Made by a program: the position numbers and the translations under genes. Shown piece after piece: positions 1-8,242 of a DNA stretch of 64,000 nucleotides (its first letter is position 1; every line of letters begins with the position of its first letter). The notes below the pieces were generated by a model. That model was not told where the DNA came from and did not search any database. It saw only the letters and a list, made by a program, of their open reading frames with translations. The DNA is from JANLQX01 sp031423635 (lineage in GTDB: Bacteria > Actinomycetota > Acidimicrobiia > Acidimicrobiales > JANYDT01). The DNA lies in assembly GCA_031423635.1 (NCBI GenBank), contig JANPFX010000082.1, forward strand, positions 55,546-119,545, read 5' to 3'.

Positions 1-2
1 TC

Positions 3-620
3 GCCGCGCTGGCCTCGCTACCCGGGCCGGGTGCTGGTGCCGCGGCCTCGTTCCTGACGACCCCCGCGGTAGCTGCCGCTGCCCCGGCAGCAGCGGCGAC
101 GGCCACGGTCACCGCGACCTCGACGCCGGTCCCCCTGTCCACCGTTCCGTCCCCGTCGATGGTTCCGGCAACCGCAAGCGGCGTTCCCGGGTTCACCCTC
201 CCGGAAGGCAAGCCGGTCTCGCCCGCCAACGGCGCGTGGGGCCCTAGCACCCAGATGCAGATCACGAGCGTCGGTGGTTCCAACACGACGAGCTGGCTGG
301 AGTCGGGACTTCTCGAGCAGGCATCGCCGGCCGACGTGGCGGCAATCGTTGCATCGGCGCGAGGCCCGGTCGCCAAGGGTGTGCTCAAGATCCTGCAGAA
401 CGCCACGGCCGCACAGCTGATCTCCCCAGAGTTCCGCCAGACCCTCAACGACGTCAACCGTGACGCCCTCGGCCTCCCGGACGCTCCCGACGTGATTCCG
501 GTCCAACCGCCGGCGCCTGCGGCTCTCGCCGCTCCATCGACATCGACATCGACGGCCGCGACGGTGGCAGCACCCAGTCCGATCGCGCGAACCCTTCTTC
601 CGCTCACCCCCGCAAAGTGA
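3..620 (+). CDS. Unknown Ala/Pro/Thr-rich protein, C-terminal part (5' end outside window)
   Basis: This reading frame is open from the left edge and ends with TGA at 618-620, so only the last 205 residues are visible. The first 55 or so visible residues are low-complexity Ala/Pro/Thr. They are followed by a more ordered stretch (around GFTLPEGKPVSP and SWLESGLLEQASPADVAAIV) and another Ala/Ser/Thr-rich tail. I recognise no domain. It lies immediately before fliK with a 7-base gap, and its stop codon region (TGAGGTC) may serve as the fliK ribosome site, so it is probably part of the flagellar operon. A secreted or rod-associated flagellar accessory protein is possible but not shown. Confidence 0.7.
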   Translation, partial: AALASLPGPGAGAAASFLTTPAVAAAAPAAAATATVTATSTPVPLSTVPSPSMVPATASGVPGFTLPEGKPVSPANGAWGPSTQMQITSVGGSNTTSWLESGLLEQASPADVAAIVASARGPVAKGVLKILQNATAAQLISPEFRQTLNDVNRDALGLPDAPDVIPVQPPAPAALAAPSTSTSTAATVAAPSPIARTLLPLTPAK

Positions 621-627
621 GGTCTTC

Positions 628-2487
628 ATGACACCAACCCTTCTCTCGGCCAGCAGCGCCGCCTACCTCGCGATGCCCCCGACCACGTCCGACAACGCGT
701 CAACATCGGTGGACGGGTCCACCGTGTCCGCATCAGCCTCCGAGGAGTCGTCCGACGATCATGGTGCGGACCAGGCCCCGAGCGATTTCGCCGTGCTCCT
801 GGCGGCGATGATGGCACCGCCGACCCCGGCGCCGTTTCGTCCCCGAATGGATTCCGTCGACGCGACGGGCTCGTCCGTCGCGTCCCCGGCGGTCGGAGAC
901 GCGACTGCGGCGACGTCGGTCGGTCTGGCGGCGCTCGTTGCGCTGCCCTCGACCGGCGGCGCGACGTCAGACGCGAACCCGATCGGCGCCGACGTCGAGA
1001 ATCCGTCACCGGTCAACGTGGCGCCGCCGGCAACGCCGGCACCACCCGCCGCGGATCGGCTGGGCGTGGCCGGCGCGATGGCCAACGACGCGACCGGCAC
1101 CATCGGCGTCCCCGCCGGCGCCGATCCGACGCCGCCGATGGTCGAAGTGGTCGGGCGCGAGTCGCCGGCGCCGCTTCTTGGTCTGGTGGCCCTCGATCGC
1201 CCCCTGTCTCTCGGTCGGCGCTCGTCCGGACCGTTCCCTGATTTCGCCGGTGCCCTCGGAGAGGCCCCGGTGGATGGATCGGTGGGGGCCCTGGTGGATG
1301 GATCGGTGGGGGCCCCGGTGGATGGATCGGTGGGGGCCCCGGTGGACGGTTCGGTGGGGGCCCCGGTGGACGGTTCGGTGGGGGCCCCGGTGGACGGTTC
1401 GATGGAGGTAGTGATCGACGTCGGTCCGACCCATGACAGTCCCGCCCCCGCCGTCGGTCCGCACGACGAATCGCCTTCCGTGGAAGCGTCCCTTGCCCGT
1501 CCGGTGAATCCTGAGACGGTCCCGCTTCCCCCAACGGGTCCAGCCGGTCCACCGACCGTCACCCCGTTCGCCCCGCCCAGCTCCCGGTTGGTCCGCCGGT
1601 CCGTCGACCATGTTGCGCCTGGCGTGACCAAGGCGGATGGCGATGCAACCCCGATGTCCATCGTGAAGGACACGCCGGCACCGACCGCCTCGACGGGCAC
1701 GTCCTCGCAGAGTCCTCGGACGCCGAACCTCGGCACCGAAGCGACGGCGTCGGACATGATGCAGTCGGTCACGGCAGCGCGGCCGATCCGTGTCGTTCGA
1801 GAAGAGTCCTCGGCGCCGAGCGACGAGGACGTCGCGTCCCCTGTCGGGCTGTCCGGCACACCAGGGCAGGGAACCCCGACCGAGCGTCCCGCGAGCGTCG
1901 AGGGATCGACTCTTCCGGCGGTCCAAGGTGTCCGACCGGGCGACGCACCCCAGCACATCGTTCGGGCCGCGCTTCGCGCCCAGGCTGCCGACGGAACGCA
2001 ACACATGCGACTGGAGATGCACCCGGGTGACCTCGGTGCCGTCGCCGTCGAGGTGACGATCGAGGGCGGGGCCGTGCATGTCGCGATGGTCGCCGAACGA
2101 GGCGAGACGAAAGACCTGCTGCGCTCGTCGATCGCCGAGCTGCGGTCCTCCCTTGTCGCCGCGGGTTTCTCGGCCGGCCGGGTCGACATCCAGAGCGGTC
2201 TCTCCGACGGCCGCTTCGGCCACACCGCTGAGCGCCATGACGCGTGGAGTCAGTCGTTCGATCGACCCGACTCGCGTCGTGACCAGACCGGGGCGTTCGC
2301 GAACATGTTCGACCAGTCCAGCGGCCGTGGTGATCAGACCCGGAACTCGCGCGCTTACGTCGGAGCGGGAGACCGCGGAGACGCCCCGTCATCGCTGCGC
2401 TCGGAACTCAGCGGCGACCGGACGGTTCGTGACGCGGCGACGTCACCGAACGGACTCCGTCGTGACCGACTCGACCTTCAGCTCTGA
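628..2487 (+). CDS. fliK: Flagellar hook-length control protein FliK
   Basis: This 619-residue protein matches FliK, the secreted ruler that measures hook length and switches the export gate from hook to filament substrates. The C-terminal Flg_hook domain lies at about residues 445-535 and contains LEMHPGDLGAVAVEV, typical of the conserved FliK core. The long N-terminal half is Pro/Ala/Ser-rich and disordered-looking, as expected for the ruler part. Residues 213-260 are six copies of an 8-residue repeat (APVDGSVG) encoded by 24-bp tandem repeats. flgD, the hook cap, follows after 108 bases, the usual fliK-flgD-flgE order. Family identity rests on the C-terminal domain plus context. Confidence 0.9.
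   Translation: MTPTLLSASSAAYLAMPPTTSDNASTSVDGSTVSASASEESSDDHGADQAPSDFAVLLAAMMAPPTPAPFRPRMDSVDATGSSVASPAVGDATAATSVGLAALVALPSTGGATSDANPIGADVENPSPVNVAPPATPAPPAADRLGVAGAMANDATGTIGVPAGADPTPPMVEVVGRESPAPLLGLVALDRPLSLGRRSSGPFPDFAGALGEAPVDGSVGALVDGSVGAPVDGSVGAPVDGSVGAPVDGSVGAPVDGSMEVVIDVGPTHDSPAPAVGPHDESPSVEASLARPVNPETVPLPPTGPAGPPTVTPFAPPSSRLVRRSVDHVAPGVTKADGDATPMSIVKDTPAPTASTGTSSQSPRTPNLGTEATASDMMQSVTAARPIRVVREESSAPSDEDVASPVGLSGTPGQGTPTERPASVEGSTLPAVQGVRPGDAPQHIVRAALRAQAADGTQHMRLEMHPGDLGAVAVEVTIEGGAVHVAMVAERGETKDLLRSSIAELRSSLVAAGFSAGRVDIQSGLSDGRFGHTAERHDAWSQSFDRPDSRRDQTGAFANMFDQSSGRGDQTRNSRAYVGAGDRGDAPSSLRSELSGDRTVRDAATSPNGLRRDRLDLQL
1264..1407 (+). repeat. 24-bp tandem repeat inside fliK (6 copies)
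   Basis: Six in-frame 24-base units encode APVDGSVG with small variations (AL in unit 2, ME at the end of unit 6). The first three units use gatgga for Asp-Gly and the last three use gacggt, so the array looks like two amplified sub-blocks. It falls in the ruler region of FliK, where copy number would change protein length in steps of eight residues. Confidence 0.9.
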
Positions 2488-2595
2488 CGTGCGCGCCATG
2501 GTCCCCCTGCGCACACGGTTCACACCAGCGAACCTTCACTCGAACCCACCAAGCCCCTCACGACGGTCTCGCCGTGAAACGAAAGGTCCTCGTTC

Positions 2596-3114
2596 ATGAT
2601 CACCCCCGCCGCTTCCTCGTCGCCTTCCTCGGCTGCTGTCGCCGGTTCGACCAAACCTCCCGCCGTGGCCAATCCGACGACGCAGCCCAACGACCGCATG
2701 GGGAAGGACGCGTTCTTGAAGCTGCTCGTCGCGCAGCTCAAGTATCAGAATCCGCTCAGCCCGATGGATGGCACCGAGTTCATCGCGCAGACGGCGCAGC
2801 TCACCATGACCGAGAAACTCGAGGAGCTTTCCAAGCTCTCGGAGGCGACCGTTCTCGATGCCAACCGCCGAACCGCTGCAGAGCTCGTCGGCAAGACCAT
2901 CTCCTACGACAACGGCACCAACGTCGTCGATGGCGTCGTCACTTCGGCTCGCATGAACGGCGGCAACCCGATCCTGATGATCGGCCGCACCGAGGTTCCG
3001 CTCGGTGCGGTGCTCGAAGTCCGCGCCACCCTCTCGTCATCGGCTCCGGCCGCTGCGCCCGCTCCGGGATCCTCTCCGGCTCCCGCTGCGGTTCCCGTCG
3101 TCACCGCCGCCTAG
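2596..3114 (+). CDS. flgD: Flagellar hook capping / scaffolding protein FlgD
   Basis: FlgD caps the growing hook and is needed for polymerisation of FlgE. The 172-residue product has the conserved N-terminal FlgD region at about residues 35-85 (LLVAQLKYQNP, then MDGTEFIAQTAQ). A short beta-rich part follows (VDGVVTSARMNGGNPILMIG), and the last 30 residues are an Ala/Pro-rich tail. A GAAAGG ribosome-binding sequence precedes the ATG. The protein is shorter than many FlgD homologues, which carry fuller tudor/Ig-like domains. It sits between fliK and flgE in the same direction. Confidence 0.93.
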   Translation: MITPAASSSPSSAAVAGSTKPPAVANPTTQPNDRMGKDAFLKLLVAQLKYQNPLSPMDGTEFIAQTAQLTMTEKLEELSKLSEATVLDANRRTAAELVGKTISYDNGTNVVDGVVTSARMNGGNPILMIGRTEVPLGAVLEVRATLSSSAPAAAPAPGSSPAPAAVPVVTAA

Positions 3115-3214
3115 GCGGGCTCCGCCATTCGTTCATCGGGTGCACCGTCGGGTGCGCCCGTCACCCAAGTCTTCCCACCAACTCTTCCAGCAGTACCCCT
3201 ACGAAAGGATCCAC

Positions 3215-4492
3215 ATGCTTCGTTCCATGTTCTCCGGTGTCTCCGGACTCCGGAGCCACCAGACGATGATGGACGTCATCGGCAACAACATCGCCAACGT
3301 CAACACCGTCGGCTACAAATCGAGCTCGGTCGTGTTCCAGGACATGCTCAGCCAGAAGCTCTCCAGCGCCGGCGTTCCGACCGCTGGACCGGGGGGCCTC
3401 GGCGGTACCAACCCGTCGCAGGTCGGTCTCGGCGTCAAGATCGGCGGTGTCGTCACCTCGTTCCGCCAGGGTGCCTCGCAGCTGACCGGTAACTCGACCG
3501 ACATCTCCATCCAGGGTGATGGCTTCCTCCTCGCCAGAAGCGATGGGCAGACGCTCTTCACCCGGGCCGGTGCGCTCTCCTTCGACGCCTTCGGCCGCAT
3601 GGTCTCGCCCGATGGAGGCATCATCCAGGGGTGGACCGCCGACACGAACGGCGCCGTCAACACCAACGCCGGCGTCGCCGACCTGGTGATGCCGCTCGGT
3701 CAGGCCATCAGCCCTCAGGTGACCTCGAAGGTCAGCTTCGGTGGCAACCTCGACGCCACCGTTCCGACCACGCTTCCCGGCCCGGAGGTGCTCACGACCA
3801 TCACGGTCTACGACCAACTCGGGAAGTCGCTCGACCTCACCTTCGGGATGAAGATGACGGCCGCCAACACCTGGTCGGTGCAGCCCTACACCCCAGACGG
3901 TGCCGACGTGGATACCACTCCCGATGTCCTGGGCGCCGCATTCACCGTCACGTTCGACGCGGCGACCGGAAAGATCACCGCCCCGACCACGCCGCCCACG
4001 ATCACCATTCCGCCGACATTCGGCACGTACTCGGGACCGGTCACCATCGATCTCGGGTCGGCGTCTGCCGACGGCCTGCGCCAGTTCGCCGGGAAGTCGA
4101 CCGCGGCCGCGCTCTCGCAGGACGGTGCGACGACCGGTGCGCTGCAGACGTTCGGCATCGGAGCTGACGGCACGGTCACCGGCATCTTCTCGAACGGCCG
4201 CAACCGGGTGATCGGGCAGATCGCCATGGCGTCGTTCTCCAACCCCTCCGGTCTGGAGAAGGTCGGTGGCTCGTTCTACCGGCCGACCCCCAACTCGGGT
4301 CTCGCCCAGATCGGCGTCTCGGGAACGGGCGGACGCGGCTCGATCGCCGGCGGCACGCTCGAGATGTCCAACGTCGACCTGGCCCAGGAGTTCACCTCGT
4401 TGATCTCGGCCCAACGTGGCTTCCAGGCGAACTCACGTGTCATCACGACCGCCGACGAACTGCTTCAGGAACTCGTCAACCTGAAGCGGTAA
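3215..4492 (+). CDS. flgE: Flagellar hook protein FlgE
   Basis: This is the structural protein of the flagellar hook (425 residues). The N-terminus has the rod/hook family signature GNNIANVNTVGYK near residue 30. The C-terminus has the matching helix QRGFQANSRVITTADELL, and both ends form the coiled-coil core in this family. The centre carries the variable surface domains. I chose ATG 3215 because GAAAGGA lies 7-13 bases upstream and because homologues begin M-L-R-S-M-F-S-G-V; the frame is open further upstream, but that part overlaps flgD out of frame. It lies downstream of flgD in the hook operon. Confidence 0.95.
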   Translation: MLRSMFSGVSGLRSHQTMMDVIGNNIANVNTVGYKSSSVVFQDMLSQKLSSAGVPTAGPGGLGGTNPSQVGLGVKIGGVVTSFRQGASQLTGNSTDISIQGDGFLLARSDGQTLFTRAGALSFDAFGRMVSPDGGIIQGWTADTNGAVNTNAGVADLVMPLGQAISPQVTSKVSFGGNLDATVPTTLPGPEVLTTITVYDQLGKSLDLTFGMKMTAANTWSVQPYTPDGADVDTTPDVLGAAFTVTFDAATGKITAPTTPPTITIPPTFGTYSGPVTIDLGSASADGLRQFAGKSTAAALSQDGATTGALQTFGIGADGTVTGIFSNGRNRVIGQIAMASFSNPSGLEKVGGSFYRPTPNSGLAQIGVSGTGGRGSIAGGTLEMSNVDLAQEFTSLISAQRGFQANSRVITTADELLQELVNLKR

Positions 4493-4699
4493 CCGCTCTA
4501 TCGGTGGAGAGGTAGTGCGAGCTCGCCGGTCGGTTTCCGGCCGGGAGCTCGCTCACCTCGCCTGCGCACGCGTTCGCGTCGCGCTGGTCATGCGGCTCGA
4601 TGGAGTCCGCAGGTATCGGTCCCTTCGACCGATAGGCAGAGGTGAGACCTTCGGGTTCTCCGACACGGATTGTTTCACTGGACCAAGGAAGGCCCATCC
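4493..4699 (+). other. Structured intergenic region between flgE and flbD
   Basis: No gene is seen in these 207 bases. Two inverted repeats are visible: gcgagctc (4517-4524) with gagctcgc (4545-4552), and a perfect 8-bp hairpin tatcggtc (4614-4621) / gaccgata (4627-4634) with loop ccttc. There is no T-run after either. The region may hold a terminator, a processing site or an internal promoter for the flbD-motAB genes. I could not assign a riboswitch class. Confidence 0.5.
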
Positions 4700-4954
4700 A
4701 TGATTATCGTCTCGCGACTGAACGGTCACGAGTTTGCACTCAACTGCAACCTCATCGAAAAAGTCGAGGCCAACCCCGACACGGTCGTCACCCTGATCGA
4801 CGGGACGAAGTTCGTCATCGCCGAGAGTGTTGATCGGGTGATCGAGCTCGTCCGCGGCTACCAGGCGTCGATCATCGCGGCGACCGACGAGTTCTCCGGT
4901 CGGACGACTGCCCGAACCCGACTGCAGCTCGTCAGCCCGGCTGAGGAGAACTAG
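4700..4954 (+). CDS. flbD: Flagellar protein FlbD / SwrD family
   Basis: This small protein (84 residues) belongs to the FlbD/SwrD family, which lies before motA in many Gram-positive flagellar operons and, in Bacillus, supports stator function for swarming. The start MIIVSRLNG, the asparagine-rich LNCNLIEKVEANPDT and the central VVTLIDGTKFVI follow the family pattern. I chose ATG 4700 because it matches family starts and follows an AAGGAAGG ribosome site; a longer frame begins at 4670. motA follows 2 bases after the stop, so the two are likely translated together. Confidence 0.88.
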   Translation: MIIVSRLNGHEFALNCNLIEKVEANPDTVVTLIDGTKFVIAESVDRVIELVRGYQASIIAATDEFSGRTTARTRLQLVSPAEEN

Positions 4955-4956
4955 TC

Positions 4957-5733
4957 ATGGATCCCTTCACCCTTGCCGGCATCATGCTCGCCTTCGCCGC
5001 CGTGATCATCTCGATGATCATGGAAGGCGGCGATCCGGCGGCGATGTTCCTCATTCCCCCGATGATCCTCGTGTTCTTCGGCACGTTCGGCGTGGCCATG
5101 GCGTGTGGTCTCAAACGGGACACCATCAGCGGCCTGAAGTCGATCAAATCGGCGCTCCTCACGAAAGCGCACTCGCCCGAAGAGACCGTGAAGGCCATCG
5201 TGGGGTTCGCCGAACTGGCCCGCCGTGACGGTCTTCTTGCGCTCGAAGAAGCGGCCAAGACGATCGACGATCCGTTCCTGAAGAAGGGCATCGAGCTCGC
5301 CGTCGACGGCACTGATCCCGAGGAGCTCCGCGAGATCCTTGAAGCCCAGATCAAGTCTCGCAAGACCCAGGACAAGGCCGGCGCGAAGTTCTTCGCCGAC
5401 ATGGGTGGATTCGCTCCGACGCTGGGCATCATCGGAACTGTTCTCGGTCTGGTGCATGTGCTCGAGAACCTCTCCGATCCCAGCAAGCTCGGTCACCTCA
5501 TCGCAGGCGCGTTCGTGGCGACGCTTTGGGGCGTGATGTCCGCCAACCTGATGTGGCTGCCGATCGGCAACAAGCTCACCCGTGTCGGAGCGGTCACCGC
5601 CCATCACATGGAACTCGTGCTCGAAGGCGTCCTCTCGGTGCAGGCCGGAGCCAATCCGCGCATCGTCGAGCAGAAGCTCCTTTCCTTCCTCAATGACGAC
5701 GAGCGTCCCGAGGAATCCGCCAAGGCGGCGTAG
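4957..5733 (+). CDS. motA: Flagellar motor stator protein MotA
   Basis: MotA forms the ion-conducting stator with MotB. The 258-residue protein has the expected arrangement: two N-terminal membrane segments (residues about 2-20 and 28-50), a large charged cytoplasmic loop (LARRDGLLALEEAA) and two C-terminal membrane segments beginning with the conserved FADMGGFAPTLGIIGTVLGL. An AGGAGA ribosome site overlaps the end of flbD. motB begins 2 bases after the stop. Ion specificity cannot be told from the sequence by eye. Confidence 0.96.
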   Translation: MDPFTLAGIMLAFAAVIISMIMEGGDPAAMFLIPPMILVFFGTFGVAMACGLKRDTISGLKSIKSALLTKAHSPEETVKAIVGFAELARRDGLLALEEAAKTIDDPFLKKGIELAVDGTDPEELREILEAQIKSRKTQDKAGAKFFADMGGFAPTLGIIGTVLGLVHVLENLSDPSKLGHLIAGAFVATLWGVMSANLMWLPIGNKLTRVGAVTAHHMELVLEGVLSVQAGANPRIVEQKLLSFLNDDERPEESAKAA

Positions 5734-5735
5734 TC

Positions 5736-6668
5736 ATGTCGAAGCGTCGGCACAAACACGAAGAGCACGAGGAGCACGTCAACCACGAGCGCTGGCTCAT
5801 CACGTATGCCGACATGATCACGTTGCTCATGGTGTTGTTCATCGTGCTGTTCGCCATGGGACAGACGGACCTCGACAAGTACAAGAAGCTCCGCCAGAGC
5901 CTTGCCGTTGGCTTCGGCGGTCCCGACAAGCTGGCGTTGCTCGACGGTGGCACGGGCGTCCTCGACGGAGGAGCTTCCCCGGTTGGTCTCACGCCTGCCG
6001 AGGTCGCCGCGAAGGCAGCGATCTCGACCCTGAACGGACGAGCGGCCGCGTGGAAGCAGGAGCAGAAGGTGCTCGAGAGCACCAAAGCTGCGCTCGACCG
6101 TGCGCTCAAGGAGATCAACGGTTCCCCGCTGATCAAGGACGCGCAGGTTCGTGTCGCGCTGACGACTCGCGGGCTCGTGATCACGATCGACAGCGACATC
6201 GTGCTGTTCGAACCGGGTTCGGCGACGATCCGCCCCGAAGGGCAGCAGGTGTTGGACCGCATCTCGCGTCAACTTGTCGTCCTCCCGAACCACATCACCG
6301 TCGAGGGTCACACCGACGACGTCCCGATATCGGGGACCTTCCCCTCGAACTGGGAGCTCTCGACGGCGAGAGCGTCTTCGGTCCTTCGATCACTCATCGC
6401 ATTGCACGGCCTCGATCCATCGCACGGAACCGCCTCCGGCTTCGCCGATCAGAAGCCGGTCGCCCCGAACGACACGGCGAAGGGCCGAGCGAAGAACCGG
6501 CGGGTCGAGATCGTCATCGAAGCGGCGGTCAGCGATCCGGGCGTCGACTCACCAGATGCTCTGGCTGCGGTCGAGGCCGCCGCCGTCGCAGAGGCGAACG
6601 ATTCCCAGGCCGGCGCCGACAGCTCCGATGAGATCGTCATCTCGACCCCCATCAAGCCCATCGCCTAA
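5736..6668 (+). CDS. motB: Flagellar motor stator protein MotB (OmpA-like peptidoglycan anchor)
   Basis: MotB anchors the stator to peptidoglycan and carries the essential ion-binding aspartate. The 310-residue protein has one N-terminal membrane helix with YADMITLLMVLFIVLFAMG, which contains the conserved Asp. The OmpA-family peptidoglycan-binding domain is at about residues 150-265 (VEGHTDDVPI, NWELSTARA, NRRVEIVI). The last 45 residues are an acidic Ala-rich tail. It is tightly coupled to motA, and the spacing suggests one transcript. Confidence 0.96.
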   Translation: MSKRRHKHEEHEEHVNHERWLITYADMITLLMVLFIVLFAMGQTDLDKYKKLRQSLAVGFGGPDKLALLDGGTGVLDGGASPVGLTPAEVAAKAAISTLNGRAAAWKQEQKVLESTKAALDRALKEINGSPLIKDAQVRVALTTRGLVITIDSDIVLFEPGSATIRPEGQQVLDRISRQLVVLPNHITVEGHTDDVPISGTFPSNWELSTARASSVLRSLIALHGLDPSHGTASGFADQKPVAPNDTAKGRAKNRRVEIVIEAAVSDPGVDSPDALAAVEAAAVAEANDSQAGADSSDEIVISTPIKPIA

Positions 6669-6721
6669 CCGCGCCCTACTTCCACCCCGAACCACCAAGC
6701 ACCAACAAGGAAACGATCGAC

Positions 6722-7228
6722 ATGGCCAAGAAACCAAAGCCAGCCCCCGCCGCGGAAGGCGAGGAGCAGGCACCGAAAAGCAAGAAGAAGATGGTGCTCG
6801 GCGGAGTCGGCGCGATCGTGCTGTTCTTTGCCGGCGGGAAGGTCATGGGGGGAGGGGGCGAGACCAAGACGATCATCAAGATCGTCAACACCACGACGAC
6901 GATCCCCATGGGCGAGGTCGTCACCCTCGACGCCATCACGATGAACCTGGCCGACGGGCACGTTCTCAAGGTAGGCATCGGTTTCCAGCTCGAATACGAG
7001 GCCGGCGGCGGCGCGGGGCACGAAGCCCCGAAGTCCAACGACGGGGACCCCACGAAGGGTTACGCCCAGGCGCTCGACATCGCCATCGACGAGCTCGGTC
7101 AACACACCATGGAGGAGCTCTCGGGCGAAGGACGGAATCTCGCCAAGGAGGCGCTGGTGAAGAGGCTCCACAAGGTCTTCCACGGCAAGATCGAAGACGT
7201 CTACTTCCACCAGTTCGTCATGCAGTGA
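6722..7228 (+). CDS. fliL: Flagellar basal body-associated protein FliL
   Basis: FliL is a single-span inner membrane protein that surrounds and stabilises the stator. The 168-residue product has a Lys-rich cytoplasmic start, one membrane segment at about residues 21-38 and an extracytoplasmic domain with MGEVVTLDAITMNLADGH, matching the FliL pattern of a short beta strand before the core. The ending DVYFHQFVMQ is typical (family members end in -F-T-x-F-V-x-Q). It lies between motB and fliM, the usual place. Confidence 0.9.
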   Translation: MAKKPKPAPAAEGEEQAPKSKKKMVLGGVGAIVLFFAGGKVMGGGGETKTIIKIVNTTTTIPMGEVVTLDAITMNLADGHVLKVGIGFQLEYEAGGGAGHEAPKSNDGDPTKGYAQALDIAIDELGQHTMEELSGEGRNLAKEALVKRLHKVFHGKIEDVYFHQFVMQ

Positions 7229-7237
7229 CCAATCGGT

Positions 7238-7263
7238 GACCCGGGTGCCGCCCGCACCGGGTC
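7238..7263 (+). terminator. Stem-loop between fliL and fliM
   Basis: gacccggGtgc (7238-7248, capital G bulged) pairs with gcaccgggtc (7254-7263) around the loop cgccc, giving a 10-bp stem just after the fliL stop. There is no U-run, so this may be a processing or attenuation structure rather than an intrinsic terminator, because the same operon continues. Confidence 0.4.
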
Positions 7264-7327
7264 GTGCGAACCAGAGAAATCCGCCGGAGTAGGTCATATC
7301 GCCCACCGGGCGGCCGATCAGATCTTC

Positions 7328-8242
7328 GTGACGTCGAACACGAAGGTCCAAAAGGTCGTCCCGTACGACTTCAAACGGCCGAGCAAGTTCAACCGCGACC
7401 ATGCCCGAGCGCTGCAACTCATCGGCGAGACCTTCGCGCGCCAGTTCTCCACCGTGTTGTCGACGACCGTTCGCACGTCGTCGCATGTTTCGTTCTCCGG
7501 TGTCGGACAGCTCACCTATGACGAGCACGTGCGAGACATCCCGAATCCGACCTACCTGGCGATGGTCTCGCTCGAGCCGTTGCCCGGACTCGCCCTGCTT
7601 CACGTTCCGCTGCCGGTCATGATGACCGTGATCGACCGGTTGCTCGGCGGAACCGGCAACGGTCAGCTTCCGAACCGCCCCCTCACCGACATCGAGCTGG
7701 GTCTTGCCCAAGGCCTGATCGCCCGCATGCTCCGTGAGCTGTCGAGTGCCTTCGAGTCCCTCGTCGTCGTCGAGCCTCGACTCACTCATCAGGAGTCGAA
7801 TCCGCAGTTCACCCAGATCGCCGCGTTGAACGACACCGTCGTGGTGCTCTCCTTCGACATCCATGTGGCAGGCAACGCCGGCAACCTCTCTCTGTGCATC
7901 CCATTCGCGCAGATCCAGACCGTTCTCGAGGACGCCGCGGGGACCTTCACCAGAACCGGCCGCAACGACATCGACCATGACGCGGTCGAGCGGGCGCTCC
8001 GGGCCGGCATCGACAACACCCGCGTGCCGCTCTCGGTGCGGTTCAGCGAGGTCGACCTGATCGCCTCCGACATCGTCGATCTGCAGCCGGGGGACATCGT
8101 GCCCCTGTCGCACTCGGTCGACGCGCCGTTGTTCATCACAATCGGCGACGTGGCCCGACTCCACGTGAAGCCCGGCCGTCGCGGTCGCAGACTCGCCTGT
8201 GTCGTCGTCGACGACCGGATCAGCAAGAAGGACAAGCCATGA
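7328..8242 (+). CDS. fliM: Flagellar motor switch protein FliM
   Basis: FliM forms the middle of the C-ring and normally binds CheY-P. The 304-residue product from GTG 7328 begins directly with VVPYDFKRPSKFNRDHARAL, the start of the FliM middle (CheC-like) domain. It continues with YDEHVRDIPNPTYLAMVSLEPLPG, here with the usual conserved spacing, and ends in a SpoA-type C-terminal domain (DIVDLQPGDIVPL). The usual 30-40 residue N-terminal segment with the CheY-binding EIDALL motif is absent. The same frame is open back to 7229 but contains no ATG, GTG or TTG before 7328. fliN overlaps by 4 bases (ATGA). Confidence 0.9.
   Translation: MTSNTKVQKVVPYDFKRPSKFNRDHARALQLIGETFARQFSTVLSTTVRTSSHVSFSGVGQLTYDEHVRDIPNPTYLAMVSLEPLPGLALLHVPLPVMMTVIDRLLGGTGNGQLPNRPLTDIELGLAQGLIARMLRELSSAFESLVVVEPRLTHQESNPQFTQIAALNDTVVVLSFDIHVAGNAGNLSLCIPFAQIQTVLEDAAGTFTRTGRNDIDHDAVERALRAGIDNTRVPLSVRFSEVDLIASDIVDLQPGDIVPLSHSVDAPLFITIGDVARLHVKPGRRGRRLACVVVDDRISKKDKP

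Noticed and set aside
4600..4660. A sigma-28-type promoter or c-di-GMP riboswitch before flbD
   Set aside because: accgatag is only a partial match to GCCGATAA with no suitable TAAA element, and the region lacks the conserved GEMM core.
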